DNA of 64,000 nucleotides from Morganella morganii (GCF_019242955.1 NZ_CP066129.1:1922001-1986000), one strand, 5' to 3'; shown: positions 19,838-28,599, numbered from the stretch's first letter. Notes: generated by a model from the sequence alone, not told the origin. Numbers and translations are program-made.

Positions 19838-19852
19838 TGTAACAAAATTACA
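19838..19852. promoter_or_regulatory. HexR box 2 upstream of zwf
   Basis: TGTAACAAAATTACA matches the HexR pattern at 13 of 15 positions and lies 28 bases before the zwf start. A repressor here would block zwf initiation directly. Together with box 1 (about 118 bases away, centre to centre) it could permit looping. Confidence 0.65.
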
Positions 19853-19880
19853 ATCCCACAGCCACGAGGAGAGGTTTTCT

Positions 19881-21356
19881 ATGGCGCTGACAGCAACGGC
19901 TCCCGCTTGTGATTTGGTCATTTTCGGTACCAAAGGCGACCTCGCACGCCGCAAGTTACTCCCGTCTTTATATCAGCTTGAAAAAGCGGGTAATATTCAT
20001 CCGGACACCCGGATTATCGGTGCAGGCCGGGCGGACTGGTCCCGTGAGGCGTATCAGAAATTTGTTGAAGATGCGTTCAATACCTTCCTCAACGAAGAAT
20101 TAGATCCGGAGTTATGGGATCGATTCAGTGCACGTCTGCTGTTCTGTAATCTCGATGTGAATGAGACCTCTCATTTCAAAAGCCTCGCCAATATTATTGC
20201 GGAAAACAAAAATACCGCTGTCTATTATTTCGCCATGCCGCCGGGAACGTTCAGCGCCATGTGCAAAGGGCTGGGCGAAGCGCATCTGAACAAAGAGCCG
20301 AGCCGTGTGGTGATGGAAAAACCGCTGGGTAATGATCTGGCCTCATCGCAGGCGATCAATACTGAAGTGGCGAAATATTTTAAAGAGAGCCAGATTTACC
20401 GTATCGACCATTATCTCGGCAAAGAAACCGTCCTGAACCTGCTGGCACTGCGTTTTGCCAACTCCCTGTTTGTGAATAACTGGGATAACCGCACCATCGA
20501 CCACGTCCAGATCACGGTGGCGGAGGAAGTGGGGATTGAGGGGCGCTGGGGTTACTTTGATAAAGCGGGACAGATGCGGGATATGGTGCAGAGCCATCTG
20601 CTGCAAATCCTGACCATGATTGCCATGTCACCGCCGGATGATCTGACCAGCGACCGTATCCGCGATGAGAAAGTCAAAGTGCTGCGCTCGCTGCGGACGA
20701 TTGATATTACGAATGTCCGCGAGAAAACAGTGCGCGGGCAGTATACCGGCGGGTTTGTTCACGGTGAAAAAGTGCCGGGTTATCTGGATGAAGAGGGCGC
20801 AAATACCGTCAGCCAGACAGAAACCTTCGTTGCTATCCGTGCTGATATCGACGACTGGCGCTGGTCAGGCGTGCCGTTCTATCTGCGTACCGGAAAACGG
20901 ATGCCGTCAAAATGTTCGGAAGTGGTGGTTTATTTCAAACAACCGTCCCTGAATATTTTCAACGAAACCTATCAGCATCTGCCGCCGAATAAGCTGACTA
21001 TCCGTCTGCAGCCGGATGAAGGTATTGATATCGAAGTGCTGAATAAAGCACCCGGACTGGATCACAAACACCGCCTGCAAACCACCAAACTGGATCTGAG
21101 TTTCTCGGAGACGTTTAACCAGACGCATATTGCGGATGCTTATGAGCGTCTGCTGCTGGAAGCCATGCGCGGTATTCAGGCGCTGTTTGTCCGTCGTGAT
21201 GAGGTGGAGGAAGCCTGGAAATGGGTGGATTCTATTATGCACGCATGGGCGCTGGATAATGAACCACCGAAACCTTATCAGGCTGGCAGCTGGGGGCCAA
21301 TTGCGTCTATCGCCATGATGGCCCGTGACGGTCACGCCTGGAACGAAGTGGAATAA
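19881..21356 (+). CDS. zwf: Glucose-6-phosphate 1-dehydrogenase
   Basis: Starting at ATG 19881 (after GAGGAGAGG) the product has 491 residues, identical in length to the E. coli enzyme. An in-frame ATG at 19737 would run through the HexR box 2 region and is rejected. The nucleotide-binding N-terminus reads VIFGTKGDLARRKLLPSLY, and the active-site motif RIDHYLGKE has Asp176 and His177. It catalyses the first step of the oxidative pentose phosphate pathway and makes NADPH. It is divergent from its probable repressor hexR and followed by a strong terminator. Confidence 0.98.
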   Translation: MALTATAPACDLVIFGTKGDLARRKLLPSLYQLEKAGNIHPDTRIIGAGRADWSREAYQKFVEDAFNTFLNEELDPELWDRFSARLLFCNLDVNETSHFKSLANIIAENKNTAVYYFAMPPGTFSAMCKGLGEAHLNKEPSRVVMEKPLGNDLASSQAINTEVAKYFKESQIYRIDHYLGKETVLNLLALRFANSLFVNNWDNRTIDHVQITVAEEVGIEGRWGYFDKAGQMRDMVQSHLLQILTMIAMSPPDDLTSDRIRDEKVKVLRSLRTIDITNVREKTVRGQYTGGFVHGEKVPGYLDEEGANTVSQTETFVAIRADIDDWRWSGVPFYLRTGKRMPSKCSEVVVYFKQPSLNIFNETYQHLPPNKLTIRLQPDEGIDIEVLNKAPGLDHKHRLQTTKLDLSFSETFNQTHIADAYERLLLEAMRGIQALFVRRDEVEEAWKWVDSIMHAWALDNEPPKPYQAGSWGPIASIAMMARDGHAWNEVE

Positions 21357-21411
21357 TTATCCATCTGCGGTATCAATAAAGGTAGTTAACCGGTTCAATA
21401 TTTGCGTAATT

Positions 21412-21448
21412 ATGACCATCTTCTGAATAAGAAGGTGGTCATTTTTTA
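21412..21448 (+). terminator. Terminator after zwf
   Basis: The arms ATGACCATCTTC / GAAGGTGGTCAT (one G-T pair) with a seven-base loop are followed by TTTTT, about 55 bases past the zwf stop. Confidence 0.85.
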
Positions 21449-21603
21449 TAACTGTCTAAAAAATAAAATTATTTACTTAAAAATACCGCACGGCACCATT
21501 GCTGAAAACGGTTACTTGTGCTAAAAATAATATGAATATTAATAACCGGAGGATTCTTTCATTGTTGTCACCCGCCCGGGGACAGACAAAAGAATAAGAC
21601 ATC

Positions 21604-21708
21604 ATGCAAAGCGACAGTAGTAGCAGGATTAAAATCCGACGTTCTACCCATGTACTTTTCCTTTCCGCTATCGTATCAAGCGAACACTACTGGTACGGCG
21701 AGTTATAG
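21604..21708 (+). CDS. mdtU: MdtU, 34-residue upstream peptide of mdtJI
   Basis: A short open frame starting ATG at 21604. It reads MQSDSSSRIK, then IRRSTHVLFLSAIVSSEHYW, then YGEL before TAG. In E. coli a 34-codon upstream frame, mdtU, lies in the mdtJI leader and is involved in spermidine-responsive control of the exporter. Length, position (155 bases before mdtJ) and, as far as I recall, sequence agree. The Tyr/Trp-rich C-terminus would suit a ribosome-stalling peptide. The surrounding leader is GC-moderate with no other gene. The assignment rests on recall and synteny. Confidence 0.75.
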   Translation: MQSDSSSRIKIRRSTHVLFLSAIVSSEHYWYGEL

Positions 21709-21863
21709 CTATTTCTCTTTTCGTCTGACGAACCAAGCGCACCTGCGTTTTTGGTCACATCGTTACATTTAACGTTTTCGTTTCGCGATAAACGCACTCA
21801 GTCACGCAAACTTTCTGTTTTGTGCTGATGACCTGTATGCGTTGTCCATCAGGAGAAATAACT

Positions 21864-22253
21864 ATGATTTACTGGATGTTTTTAGGCTTAGCCATTATTA
21901 CCGAAGTGATCGGTACCTTGTCGATGAAATACGCGAGTGTTTCCGGCGGCAGCGCGGGAATGATTGTGATGTATATCATGATTGCCTCCTCTTATATTCT
22001 GCTCTCCATGGCGGTGAAAAAAGTTGCTCTCGGAGTGGCTTATGCGCTGTGGGAAGGGATTGGTATCCTCTTCATTACCGCTTTCAGTGTAATGTGGTTC
22101 CATGAATCACTGTCACCACTGAAACTGGGTGGTCTGACGCTGTTAATTGCCGGGATCACGCTGATTAAATACGGCACCAAAAAAGTACAGAAAAAACAGC
22201 CTGCAGCCAAACCGGTTCGTACGCCGCTGAATGAGATGCTGAAAGGGGCGTAA
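21864..22253 (+). CDS. mdtJ: MdtJ, SMR-family spermidine exporter subunit
   Basis: Starting at ATG 21864 (AGGAGA eight bases upstream) the product has 129 residues with four membrane segments. It opens [23 protein letters not shown], containing the conserved Glu14 of small multidrug resistance proteins, and has the [11 protein letters not shown] motif. The basic C-terminal tail of about 25 residues is an MdtJ feature. It pairs with MdtI to export spermidine across the inner membrane. An in-frame ATG at 21822 lacks a ribosome binding site and is not used. mdtI starts one base after the stop. Confidence 0.94.
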   Translation: MIYWMFLGLAIITEVIGTLSMKYASVSGGSAGMIVMYIMIASSYILLSMAVKKVALGVAYALWEGIGILFITAFSVMWFHESLSPLKLGGLTLLIAGITLIKYGTKKVQKKQPAAKPVRTPLNEMLKGA

Positions 22254-22254
22254 T

Positions 22255-22587
22255 ATGTTACCGACATTTGAATGGTGGCATGGGGCATTTTTGCTGCTGG
22301 CCGTGGTACTGGAAATTCTGGCGAATATCCTGCTCAAAATGTCAAACGGCTTTAAACGTCCGTGGCTGGGTATTTTATCGCTGCTGGCGGTATTAGGCGC
22401 GTTCAGTTGTCTGGCACTGGCTGTCCGCGGTATCGAACTTTCTGTTGCGTATGCGCTGTGGGGGGCATTCGGTATTGTGGCAACCGTGGCCGCAGGCTGG
22501 ATTTTGTTTAACCAGCGCCTGAATTACAAAGGCTGGGGCGGGATTATTCTGCTTCTGCTGGGAATGGTGATGATTAAGTTTGCCTGA
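22255..22587 (+). CDS. mdtI: MdtI, SMR-family spermidine exporter subunit
   Basis: A 110-residue, four-helix small multidrug resistance protein. [20 protein letters not shown] carries the conserved membrane Glu, and [12 protein letters not shown] is the family motif. It forms the heteromeric exporter with MdtJ. The ATG is only one base after the mdtJ stop, with the ribosome binding site (AAAGGGGCG) inside mdtJ, so translation is coupled. A strong terminator follows. Confidence 0.94.
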   Translation: MLPTFEWWHGAFLLLAVVLEILANILLKMSNGFKRPWLGILSLLAVLGAFSCLALAVRGIELSVAYALWGAFGIVATVAAGWILFNQRLNYKGWGGIILLLLGMVMIKFA

Positions 22588-22634
22588 TTGTCACCGGCAA
22601 TTAAGGATCCGCACGGCGATCCTGTTGTTATCTG

Positions 22635-22669
22635 AATCCGGAAATACATCTGTATTTCCGGATTTTTTA
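22635..22669 (+). terminator. Terminator after mdtI
   Basis: The arms AATCCGGAAATAC / GTATTTCCGGATT enclose a four-base loop and are followed by TTTTTA. It ends the mdtUJI unit. Confidence 0.9.
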
Positions 22670-22818
22670 TGTCAGTAAAAAATTACACCTTTTCAGACAT
22701 CTTCAGTCATACTGTCAGATACGTATAATCACGTATCCATATCCTCATAACCAGATATACAGATTAATTTTCATTTCACTATTTATTTTACGGTTAAATT
22801 GTCAGGCTCTGATAAAAA

Positions 22819-22848
22819 CGGACAGCAAATTGTCCGAATCCGGACAAT
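22819..22848. promoter_or_regulatory. Candidate operator with three CGGACA half-sites
   Basis: CGGACAGCAAATTGTCCG is a CGGACA-N6-TGTCCG inverted repeat. It is followed after four bases by another CGGACA, making a second palindrome, ATTGTCCG / CGGACAAT. It ends 63 bases before the HTH-kinase gene, in the 312-base gap after mdtI. The fused HTH protein downstream is the obvious candidate ligand, which is inference. Confidence 0.5.
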
Positions 22849-22911
22849 AAACGTGACAGTGCAGACAGAATTATCGGGAGAAAACACTAATCTAAAAAAA
22901 TGAGGAACTGT

Positions 22912-24111
22912 ATGAAGAAAAAAAACAGTCTTGCCTTTATCCGGAATAAACTAATTAAAGATAATGTTGTTTATGTAAAAGAACTCAGTGCTCTGCTGCA
23001 TGTTTCTGAAAGAACAATAAGGCGCTATATCGGTGAATTACAATTATCAGGTGTGGCAACCAAGTTTCATGGCGGTGTTAAATTACAGAAAAACAATCCG
23101 GAAGAGGTTATAAACAGAACAGTTAATGAAGCCAGGGTTTTTAATGTTGAATCTGTGAGTCAGGATAAGAGAAAGATAAGTGAAAATAAATGTCTGTTAT
23201 ATATCCTCGGATCATTTAATTTAGATGTGGTTACTGAAGTTGAACGATTTCCGTCTGTCGGCGAGACAGTCAGGGCAATATCAACCCGTTTTTATCCGGG
23301 AGGTAAAGGGGCTAATCAGGCTATTGCAGCATCAGAACTAAACAGTCATGTACATCTTTTTGTTAAAGTGGGCGATGATGCATTCGGTACGGATGCGGAA
23401 AAATACTTCAGTTCCACTAAGATAGGATCATATACTTTAATTAAGGATATTAAGACAAAAACCGGCAGCGCATTGGTGATGGTTGAAAGCCTTACCGGTA
23501 ATAACAGCATTATTATTGATCAGGGGGCCAATGCCACGATAACGAAATCAGAAATATTATCAGATATTAACAACCTGAAGTCTGCAAAAATATTTCTTAC
23601 TCAGCTTGAGAATAATATGGATATTACCCTTTTTGCTGTTGAGATGGCAAAAATGTGTGGTTGCTATGTCATTATTAATCCGGCGCCATATTCACAGGAT
23701 ATTATTCCGTATTTATCCTCGGTAGATTTATTAATACCTAACGGGACAGAAGCGGAACTTATATCAGGTATTAAAATCAGTAATCTGTATTCTGCAGAAC
23801 AGGCTATAAGAGTAATACATGCTCTGGGCGTGAAAGAGATCATTATGACGCTTGGTGATAACGGTGCGCTGTATTTTAACGGTTCGGTGATGAAACATTA
23901 CAACGCGATAAATGCGTCTGTGGTTGATACCAGCGGCGCCGGTGATGCTTTCACGGGGGCGCTGGCAGCCAGACTGGTCGAAGGCCGGAATATGGATGAG
24001 GCGGTGAAATTTGCAGTCGCGTACGCATCGCTGGCGGTTGAAAAAAAAGGTGCGTCGTCTATGCCGTCCGGGAGCAGTGTTGAAGTCAGACTGAAAAAGG
24101 AATGTATGTAA
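22912..24111 (+). CDS. DeoR-type HTH fused to a ribokinase-family (PfkB) sugar kinase
   Basis: The ATG at 22912 has AGGA five bases upstream and gives 399 residues; the ATG four codons earlier has no such site. Residues 1-55 form a DeoR-like helix-turn-helix (ELSALLHVSERTIRRYIGEL). From about 90 on it is a ribokinase: the N-terminal GSFNLDVV and PGGKGANQA, and a C-terminal DTSGAGDAFTGAL with catalytic Asp345. It heads a three-gene operon with a nucleoside transporter and a nucleoside hydrolase, so ribose from nucleosides is the likely substrate. The fusion suggests a regulator that senses or consumes its own inducer. Whether it binds DNA, phosphorylates ribose, or both is inferred. Confidence 0.82.
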   Translation: MKKKNSLAFIRNKLIKDNVVYVKELSALLHVSERTIRRYIGELQLSGVATKFHGGVKLQKNNPEEVINRTVNEARVFNVESVSQDKRKISENKCLLYILGSFNLDVVTEVERFPSVGETVRAISTRFYPGGKGANQAIAASELNSHVHLFVKVGDDAFGTDAEKYFSSTKIGSYTLIKDIKTKTGSALVMVESLTGNNSIIIDQGANATITKSEILSDINNLKSAKIFLTQLENNMDITLFAVEMAKMCGCYVIINPAPYSQDIIPYLSSVDLLIPNGTEAELISGIKISNLYSAEQAIRVIHALGVKEIIMTLGDNGALYFNGSVMKHYNAINASVVDTSGAGDAFTGALAARLVEGRNMDEAVKFAVAYASLAVEKKGASSMPSGSSVEVRLKKECM

Positions 24112-24166
24112 AGGAATATCACATAAATAATCCATACAACTAATATAAAAGATGACCGGGGTTTTT

Positions 24167-25360
24167 ATGAAGTATTTAATTTTCATTATCAGCCTTATCG
24201 TAATTTTTATTGCAGCGGCTTCTGTCAGTTTTAAGGCCGGAGATATCAAACGAAAATGTGTTCCGATAATAGTATTGTTATTACTGGAAGGCGCGGTGGC
24301 TTATGCACTTCTGCATACCTCTGCCGGACTGGCAATACTTCATACTGCATCGGGTGGTATTGAGTATTTGATTTATCATGCTAACAAGGGGATAGATTTT
24401 GTATTCGGTGATATTACGGCTAAAAAACCCATAATATTTGTTATTGCCGCACTGATGCCGCTGGTATTTATTTGTGCTGTTATCGGGATCTTAAAATATT
24501 TTGGTATTCTCAGATTAATTATTATCACTATCGGCTATCTTATTAATAAAATAGCGAAAGTCGGCAAGCTTGAGTCCTTTTCCGCTGTCAGTGCTGTTGC
24601 GGTAGGTATGATGGCAGTTTATGTATCGATAAAAGAATATATACCCAATCTGACAAAACCGCAGATGTATACCATTGCGGCGTGTTCTTTATCAACAGTC
24701 GATATCGCAATATTGGGTGCTTATACACAAATGATATCACCGCAGTTTGTTATTATCGGTGTGTGCCTGAATTTTTTCAGTACATTTGTTATCGTTTCTG
24801 TTATTAATCCCGGTGACCCGGTCGATATTCCGGAGAATTTTTCCGGTGTGAACGATGAACGGCACAGCTTTTTTGAGGTGATAACCGAACATATGCAGGA
24901 TGGTTTTAAACTTATCCTGGCGATAGTTCCTATTATTCTGGGGTTTATTGCGTTAATCAGTTTATTAAATGATGTGTTTTTACACATTGCAGGGATAAGT
25001 TTTCAGGGTATCCTCGGTTATATTTTTTCACCGCTTGCTTTTGTGCTGGGAGTGCCGTGGGAGGACAGCATCCGGCTCGGGCAGATTATTGCCACAAAGG
25101 TGCTGGCCAATGAATTTGTGGCAATGATTGACTATATAAAAATAGACGATCTCAGCCTGAGAACAGAAACTATTATGTCTGTTTTTCTGATTTCATTTGC
25201 GAATTTCGGCTCGGTGGGAATGATTATCGGCTGCGTTTCCGCGATTAGCAAAAAACACGGAAAAATAATAGCGGCAAATACGTTCCGGCTGATTATCGGC
25301 TCAACACTGGTCAGTTGCCTGTCAGCGACAATGGCCGGTATTTTTGCAGGACAGAGTTAA
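24167..25360 (+). CDS. Concentrative nucleoside transporter (CNT/NupC family)
   Basis: A 397-residue inner-membrane protein with about ten hydrophobic segments. The C-terminal half has CNT hallmarks: GILGYIFSPLAFVLGVPWED, then ATKVLANEFVAM and SFANFGSVGMIIGCVSA, as in NupC and NupX. It should take up nucleosides with a cation gradient. The start is taken at 24167 (GGGG just upstream); an ATG five codons earlier is an alternative. The N-terminal half is less like NupC than the rest. It lies between the HTH-kinase and a nucleoside hydrolase, a functionally matched set. Confidence 0.85.
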   Translation: MKYLIFIISLIVIFIAAASVSFKAGDIKRKCVPIIVLLLLEGAVAYALLHTSAGLAILHTASGGIEYLIYHANKGIDFVFGDITAKKPIIFVIAALMPLVFICAVIGILKYFGILRLIIITIGYLINKIAKVGKLESFSAVSAVAVGMMAVYVSIKEYIPNLTKPQMYTIAACSLSTVDIAILGAYTQMISPQFVIIGVCLNFFSTFVIVSVINPGDPVDIPENFSGVNDERHSFFEVITEHMQDGFKLILAIVPIILGFIALISLLNDVFLHIAGISFQGILGYIFSPLAFVLGVPWEDSIRLGQIIATKVLANEFVAMIDYIKIDDLSLRTETIMSVFLISFANFGSVGMIIGCVSAISKKHGKIIAANTFRLIIGSTLVSCLSATMAGIFAGQS

Positions 25361-25410
25361 GACTGTATTGTCATTAAGTACATCATATGAGTGATCAGAG
25401 GAGAGGTTAT

Positions 25411-26343
25411 ATGACGAAAATTATTATGGATTGTGATCCGGGTGTGGATGATGCTATTGCGATTCTGCTTGCACTGGCTTCTCCTGAAATTGAGGTTCTG
25501 GGGATCACAACAGTGGCCGGTAACGTTGAGCCGGATAAGGTTTATGAAAACGCCCGCAGGATACTCGCACTTGTGTCGCGTCCGGATATACCACTGGCCA
25601 AAGGCTGCGGGCGTCCTCTGCTGGCACGGCGGGGAAACAAAACAGCCGTACACGGCAGCGACGGTCTGGCGGGCGTAACATTACCTGAATCCCCTTACCG
25701 TTATCCGGAAAAACACGCGGTGGATTTTATTATTGATACCGTGATGTCCAATCCCGGTGAAGTCACACTGTGCCCGACAGCTCCGCTGACCAATATTGCA
25801 ATGGCAATGCTGAAAGAGCCGGGGCTCAGAGATAATGTGAAAGATATCGTTCTGATGGGAGGCGCAGCATTTCGCCGCGGAAATATCACGCCGGCCGCGG
25901 AATTTAATTTCTATGTCGACCCGCATGCGGCACATATCGTTTTTGACAGCGCAGAGCATATTACCATGCTGGGGCTGGATGTGACCCACAAAGCGGATAT
26001 CCGGGCGGGGTTATGCCGGGAATTAGAGCAGGGCGGCGCTATTGCCGGAATCGCAGCAAAAATGGCGCGCGGATATGCGGAATTTGATCCTTTCCTGCAT
26101 GATCCTTGTGTGATTGCGTATTTAATCCGCCCTGATATTTTTTCAGGGGTCAGCGGACATGTTGATATTGAATATGAGTCACGCAGGCTCTTTGGCTTCA
26201 GCCATGCAATTGTGCCGGATGTGCAGAGCGGTGCTGAAAAGCAGTGCCGTATCGATGAGCCTCATATTAATACCACGATCATCACTGATGTGCAGGCAGA
26301 TGTGCTGATGTCGCTGATAGCGGAACGGATTCTGTCATTATAA
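25411..26343 (+). CDS. Ribonucleoside hydrolase (RihA/RihB type)
   Basis: A 310-residue nucleoside hydrolase. The N-terminal calcium-binding DCDPGVDDA motif and the C-terminal HDPCVIAYLI segment with the active-site His are intact, as is NFYVDPHAA. It splits nucleosides into base and ribose. ATG at 25411 follows GAGGAGAGG; the ATG eight codons earlier has no site. In this operon it would supply ribose to the kinase and use nucleosides imported by the CNT protein. Substrate preference (pyrimidine or broad) cannot be decided here. Confidence 0.9.
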   Translation: MTKIIMDCDPGVDDAIAILLALASPEIEVLGITTVAGNVEPDKVYENARRILALVSRPDIPLAKGCGRPLLARRGNKTAVHGSDGLAGVTLPESPYRYPEKHAVDFIIDTVMSNPGEVTLCPTAPLTNIAMAMLKEPGLRDNVKDIVLMGGAAFRRGNITPAAEFNFYVDPHAAHIVFDSAEHITMLGLDVTHKADIRAGLCRELEQGGAIAGIAAKMARGYAEFDPFLHDPCVIAYLIRPDIFSGVSGHVDIEYESRRLFGFSHAIVPDVQSGAEKQCRIDEPHINTTIITDVQADVLMSLIAERILSL

Positions 26344-26353
26344 TCAGATAACG

Positions 26354-26400
26354 GGTCTGAGGTGCCACGTTCGGGCGTGGCACTGACCTGTTGTTTTTTT
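26354..26400 (+). terminator. Terminator after the nucleoside operon
   Basis: GTGCCACG / CGTGGCAC with a six-base loop, extended by GGTC / GACC, is followed by TGTTG and seven Ts. Confidence 0.85.
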
Positions 26401-26461
26401 ATGTCCGGAATTAAAATACACTGATGCAGGATGTACCAGAAAAAAATTCCGGATTATAAAA

Positions 26462-27130
26462 ATGAAAATATTACTGATTGAAGATCATGAAAAAACCGGC
26501 AGCTGGGTTAAAAAAGGATTAGAGGAAGCCGGGTTTATTGTTGATATCACTGCGGATGGCCGGGATGGATTGTATCTCGCTCTGGAAAATAATTACCGGC
26601 TGGTTATTCTTGATATTATGTTGCCCGGTATGGATGGCTGGGAAGTGCTGAGAATATTGAGAACCTCCAAAATGGTACCGGTTATTTGTCTGACGGCCAG
26701 GGATGCGGTTGCTGACCGGGTAAAAGGACTGGAACTGGGAGCGAATGATTATCTGGTTAAACCGTTTTCATTCTCCGAATTACTGGCAAGAGTCCGGAAT
26801 CAGCTGCGTACCTGTCAGCCTGATTCCAGGATGATTGAAATCGCCGATCTCAGCATTGATCTTACCTGTCATGATGTACAGCGGGCAGGACTGAAAATAT
26901 CGCTGACACGTCAGGAATATTCTCTGTTGCTCTTTTTTGCGCTGCATTCCGGGGAGATCCTGCCCAGAACTCTGATTGCCGGTGAGGTGTGGGGAATGGA
27001 TTTTGAGAGTGATACCAATATTGTCGATGTGGCTGTCCGGCGGCTCAGAAAAAAAATAGATGACGGTCATGATCGTAAATTAATTGAAACTGTCCGTGGT
27101 ATGGGATACCGCCTGAACGGATCTGAATGA
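26462..27130 (+). CDS. hprR: OmpR-family response regulator, HprR/CusR-like
   Basis: A 222-residue regulator. The receiver domain has phospho-acceptor Asp51 (LVILDIMLPG), the acidic pair Glu7-Asp8, and a switch Lys in LVKPF. The C-terminal winged helix has SLTRQEYSLLLFF and RRLRKKID. The start overlaps nothing, and its stop overlaps the histidine kinase start (ATGATGA). The pair sits directly upstream of msrPQ; in E. coli the hprRS (yedWV) system occupies this position and induces msrPQ in response to hypochlorite. It is closely related to copper-responsive CusR, so the symbol rests mainly on context. Confidence 0.78.
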   Translation: MKILLIEDHEKTGSWVKKGLEEAGFIVDITADGRDGLYLALENNYRLVILDIMLPGMDGWEVLRILRTSKMVPVICLTARDAVADRVKGLELGANDYLVKPFSFSELLARVRNQLRTCQPDSRMIEIADLSIDLTCHDVQRAGLKISLTRQEYSLLLFFALHSGEILPRTLIAGEVWGMDFESDTNIVDVAVRRLRKKIDDGHDRKLIETVRGMGYRLNGSE

Positions 27131-28503
27131 TGAAAATACGCTCACTGAGATTTAAAATTGTCTCATTATTTATATTACTGATGGTGGCAAACGCCGGGTT
27201 TGTCACACTGATCCTTTATCACTCTCTGAAAAATGAACTTGCCTCAAAAGATGATGACATCCTGATTAACCGGGCCGATCAACTGGCTAAACTGATTGTC
27301 AGTGGTATTGATATTAAATCGTTGCCTGTTTATTTCCGGCGGATGATGGATATGCGGCAGGACGTTATTAAGATAACGGATGCTGATAATCGTGTGATTG
27401 TGGATACCAACCCGGAGATCATCCTGAATACCCGGGACAAACTTAATTATCCGGATAATCAGGAAACGCCTTCAATCTCATACCAAAATACCGATGATAA
27501 CATGCCGGTTTCCGTGATTAATTTTGAGACTGAGGCCCCCGAAGGTAAGTTATATGTCACGCTGGCAAAGCGTTCTGTTGATCGCAGCAGTGTTTTACGC
27601 GGATATTTACAGCAAAGCCTGATTGTTTCCGTTATCGCTATCCTCCTGATGGTCGTCTTCAGTATATGGCTTATCCGCCGGGGATTGCAGGATATTGCAC
27701 ATCTCAGCCGGATCACTGCGAAAACAGACCTGCACTCTCTGGGACTGACAGTGGATATCAGCCGGTTACCGGATGAACTGAAAAGCCTGGGCGATTCACT
27801 GAATATCATGCGTTCACGGCTGAAAAATGATTTTGCCCGGCTGACACAACTTGCGGATGATTTAGCGCATGAATTAAGAACACCCATTAATGCCATTAAA
27901 ATTCAGAATGAAATCACATTGCAAAAAACACGCACTGCGGATGAGTATGAAGCGATTATCGCCAGTAATACAGAAGAACTGGATAAACTGGCAAAAATAA
28001 TACAAAACATTCTGTTTATCGCCAGAGCAGAGAATAAAAATATTATTCTGAAACGGGAGCCTGTCGTTGTTTCTGAGCTGGTTGAGGATATTTATGAATT
28101 ACTGGCATTTTATGCGGATGAGAAAAGTATCCGGTTAATTAATAAAATACCGGATGTGACGGTGTCAGCAGACAGGGTCTTGCTGATGCAGATTATGATT
28201 AATGTGGTGTCAAACGCGATTAAATATTCATATAACAATACAGAGGTTATTGCTCTTGCGGAAAAAATTCATGGCAGCACCGTCATTTCAGTGATGAATG
28301 AAGGGGATGTTATTGAAAACAGTGAACAGGTCTTTACCCGTTTCTGGCGCGGAGATAATGCGAGAACGTCCGAAGGCAGCGGGTTGGGCTTATCGATTGT
28401 TCAGGCAATAACAGAACTGCATTCAGGTGAGGTCAGATTTGAACGTACCGGCTCATATAATACGGTAACCTTAATTTTCCCGGATATTCAGTCCCTTTCA
28501 TGA
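27127..28503 (+). CDS. hprS: Sensor histidine kinase, HprS/CusS-like
   Basis: A 458-residue kinase. There are two membrane segments (about 10-32 and 159-183) around a periplasmic sensor domain, then HAMP, an H-box with His248 (DDLAHELRTPINAIK) and an ATP-binding domain (MINVVSNAIKYS; GSGLGLSIVQAI). It is of the heavy-metal or oxidant sensor subgroup. The start overlaps the regulator stop by four bases, indicating coupling. In HprS, periplasmic Met and Cys residues sense reactive chlorine species. The periplasmic part here has several Met (YFRRMMDMRQD) but I see no Cys, so the sensing residues may differ. Confidence 0.78.
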   Translation: MMKIRSLRFKIVSLFILLMVANAGFVTLILYHSLKNELASKDDDILINRADQLAKLIVSGIDIKSLPVYFRRMMDMRQDVIKITDADNRVIVDTNPEIILNTRDKLNYPDNQETPSISYQNTDDNMPVSVINFETEAPEGKLYVTLAKRSVDRSSVLRGYLQQSLIVSVIAILLMVVFSIWLIRRGLQDIAHLSRITAKTDLHSLGLTVDISRLPDELKSLGDSLNIMRSRLKNDFARLTQLADDLAHELRTPINAIKIQNEITLQKTRTADEYEAIIASNTEELDKLAKIIQNILFIARAENKNIILKREPVVVSELVEDIYELLAFYADEKSIRLINKIPDVTVSADRVLLMQIMINVVSNAIKYSYNNTEVIALAEKIHGSTVISVMNEGDVIENSEQVFTRFWRGDNARTSEGSGLGLSIVQAITELHSGEVRFERTGSYNTVTLIFPDIQSLS

Positions 28504-28515
28504 CAAATTTGTCAT
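28500..28515. promoter_or_regulatory. HprR-type operator upstream of msrP
   Basis: ATGACAAATTTGTCAT is a perfect 16-base palindrome that overlaps the kinase stop codon and lies 85 bases before msrP. It resembles the HprR/CusR box (CATTACAAAATTGTAATG) in layout and in the ACAAA/TTTGT core. This links the two-component system to msrPQ. Confidence 0.75.
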
Positions 28516-28599
28516 CGTCCTGTCAGCTTTAAATTCAGATTATGCGGTATAACAGTTACGGAATGTTATTACCGTGTTTTTTGAATACAGGGACTCATC

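Noticed and set aside
19737-19880. N-terminal extension of zwf from an upstream ATG
   Set aside because: Would cover the HexR box 2; the start at 19881 has a strong ribosome binding site and gives the family length of 491.
28500-28515. Terminator of the sensor kinase gene
   Set aside because: Arms are AT-rich with no T run; the perfect symmetry and distance to msrP favour an operator.
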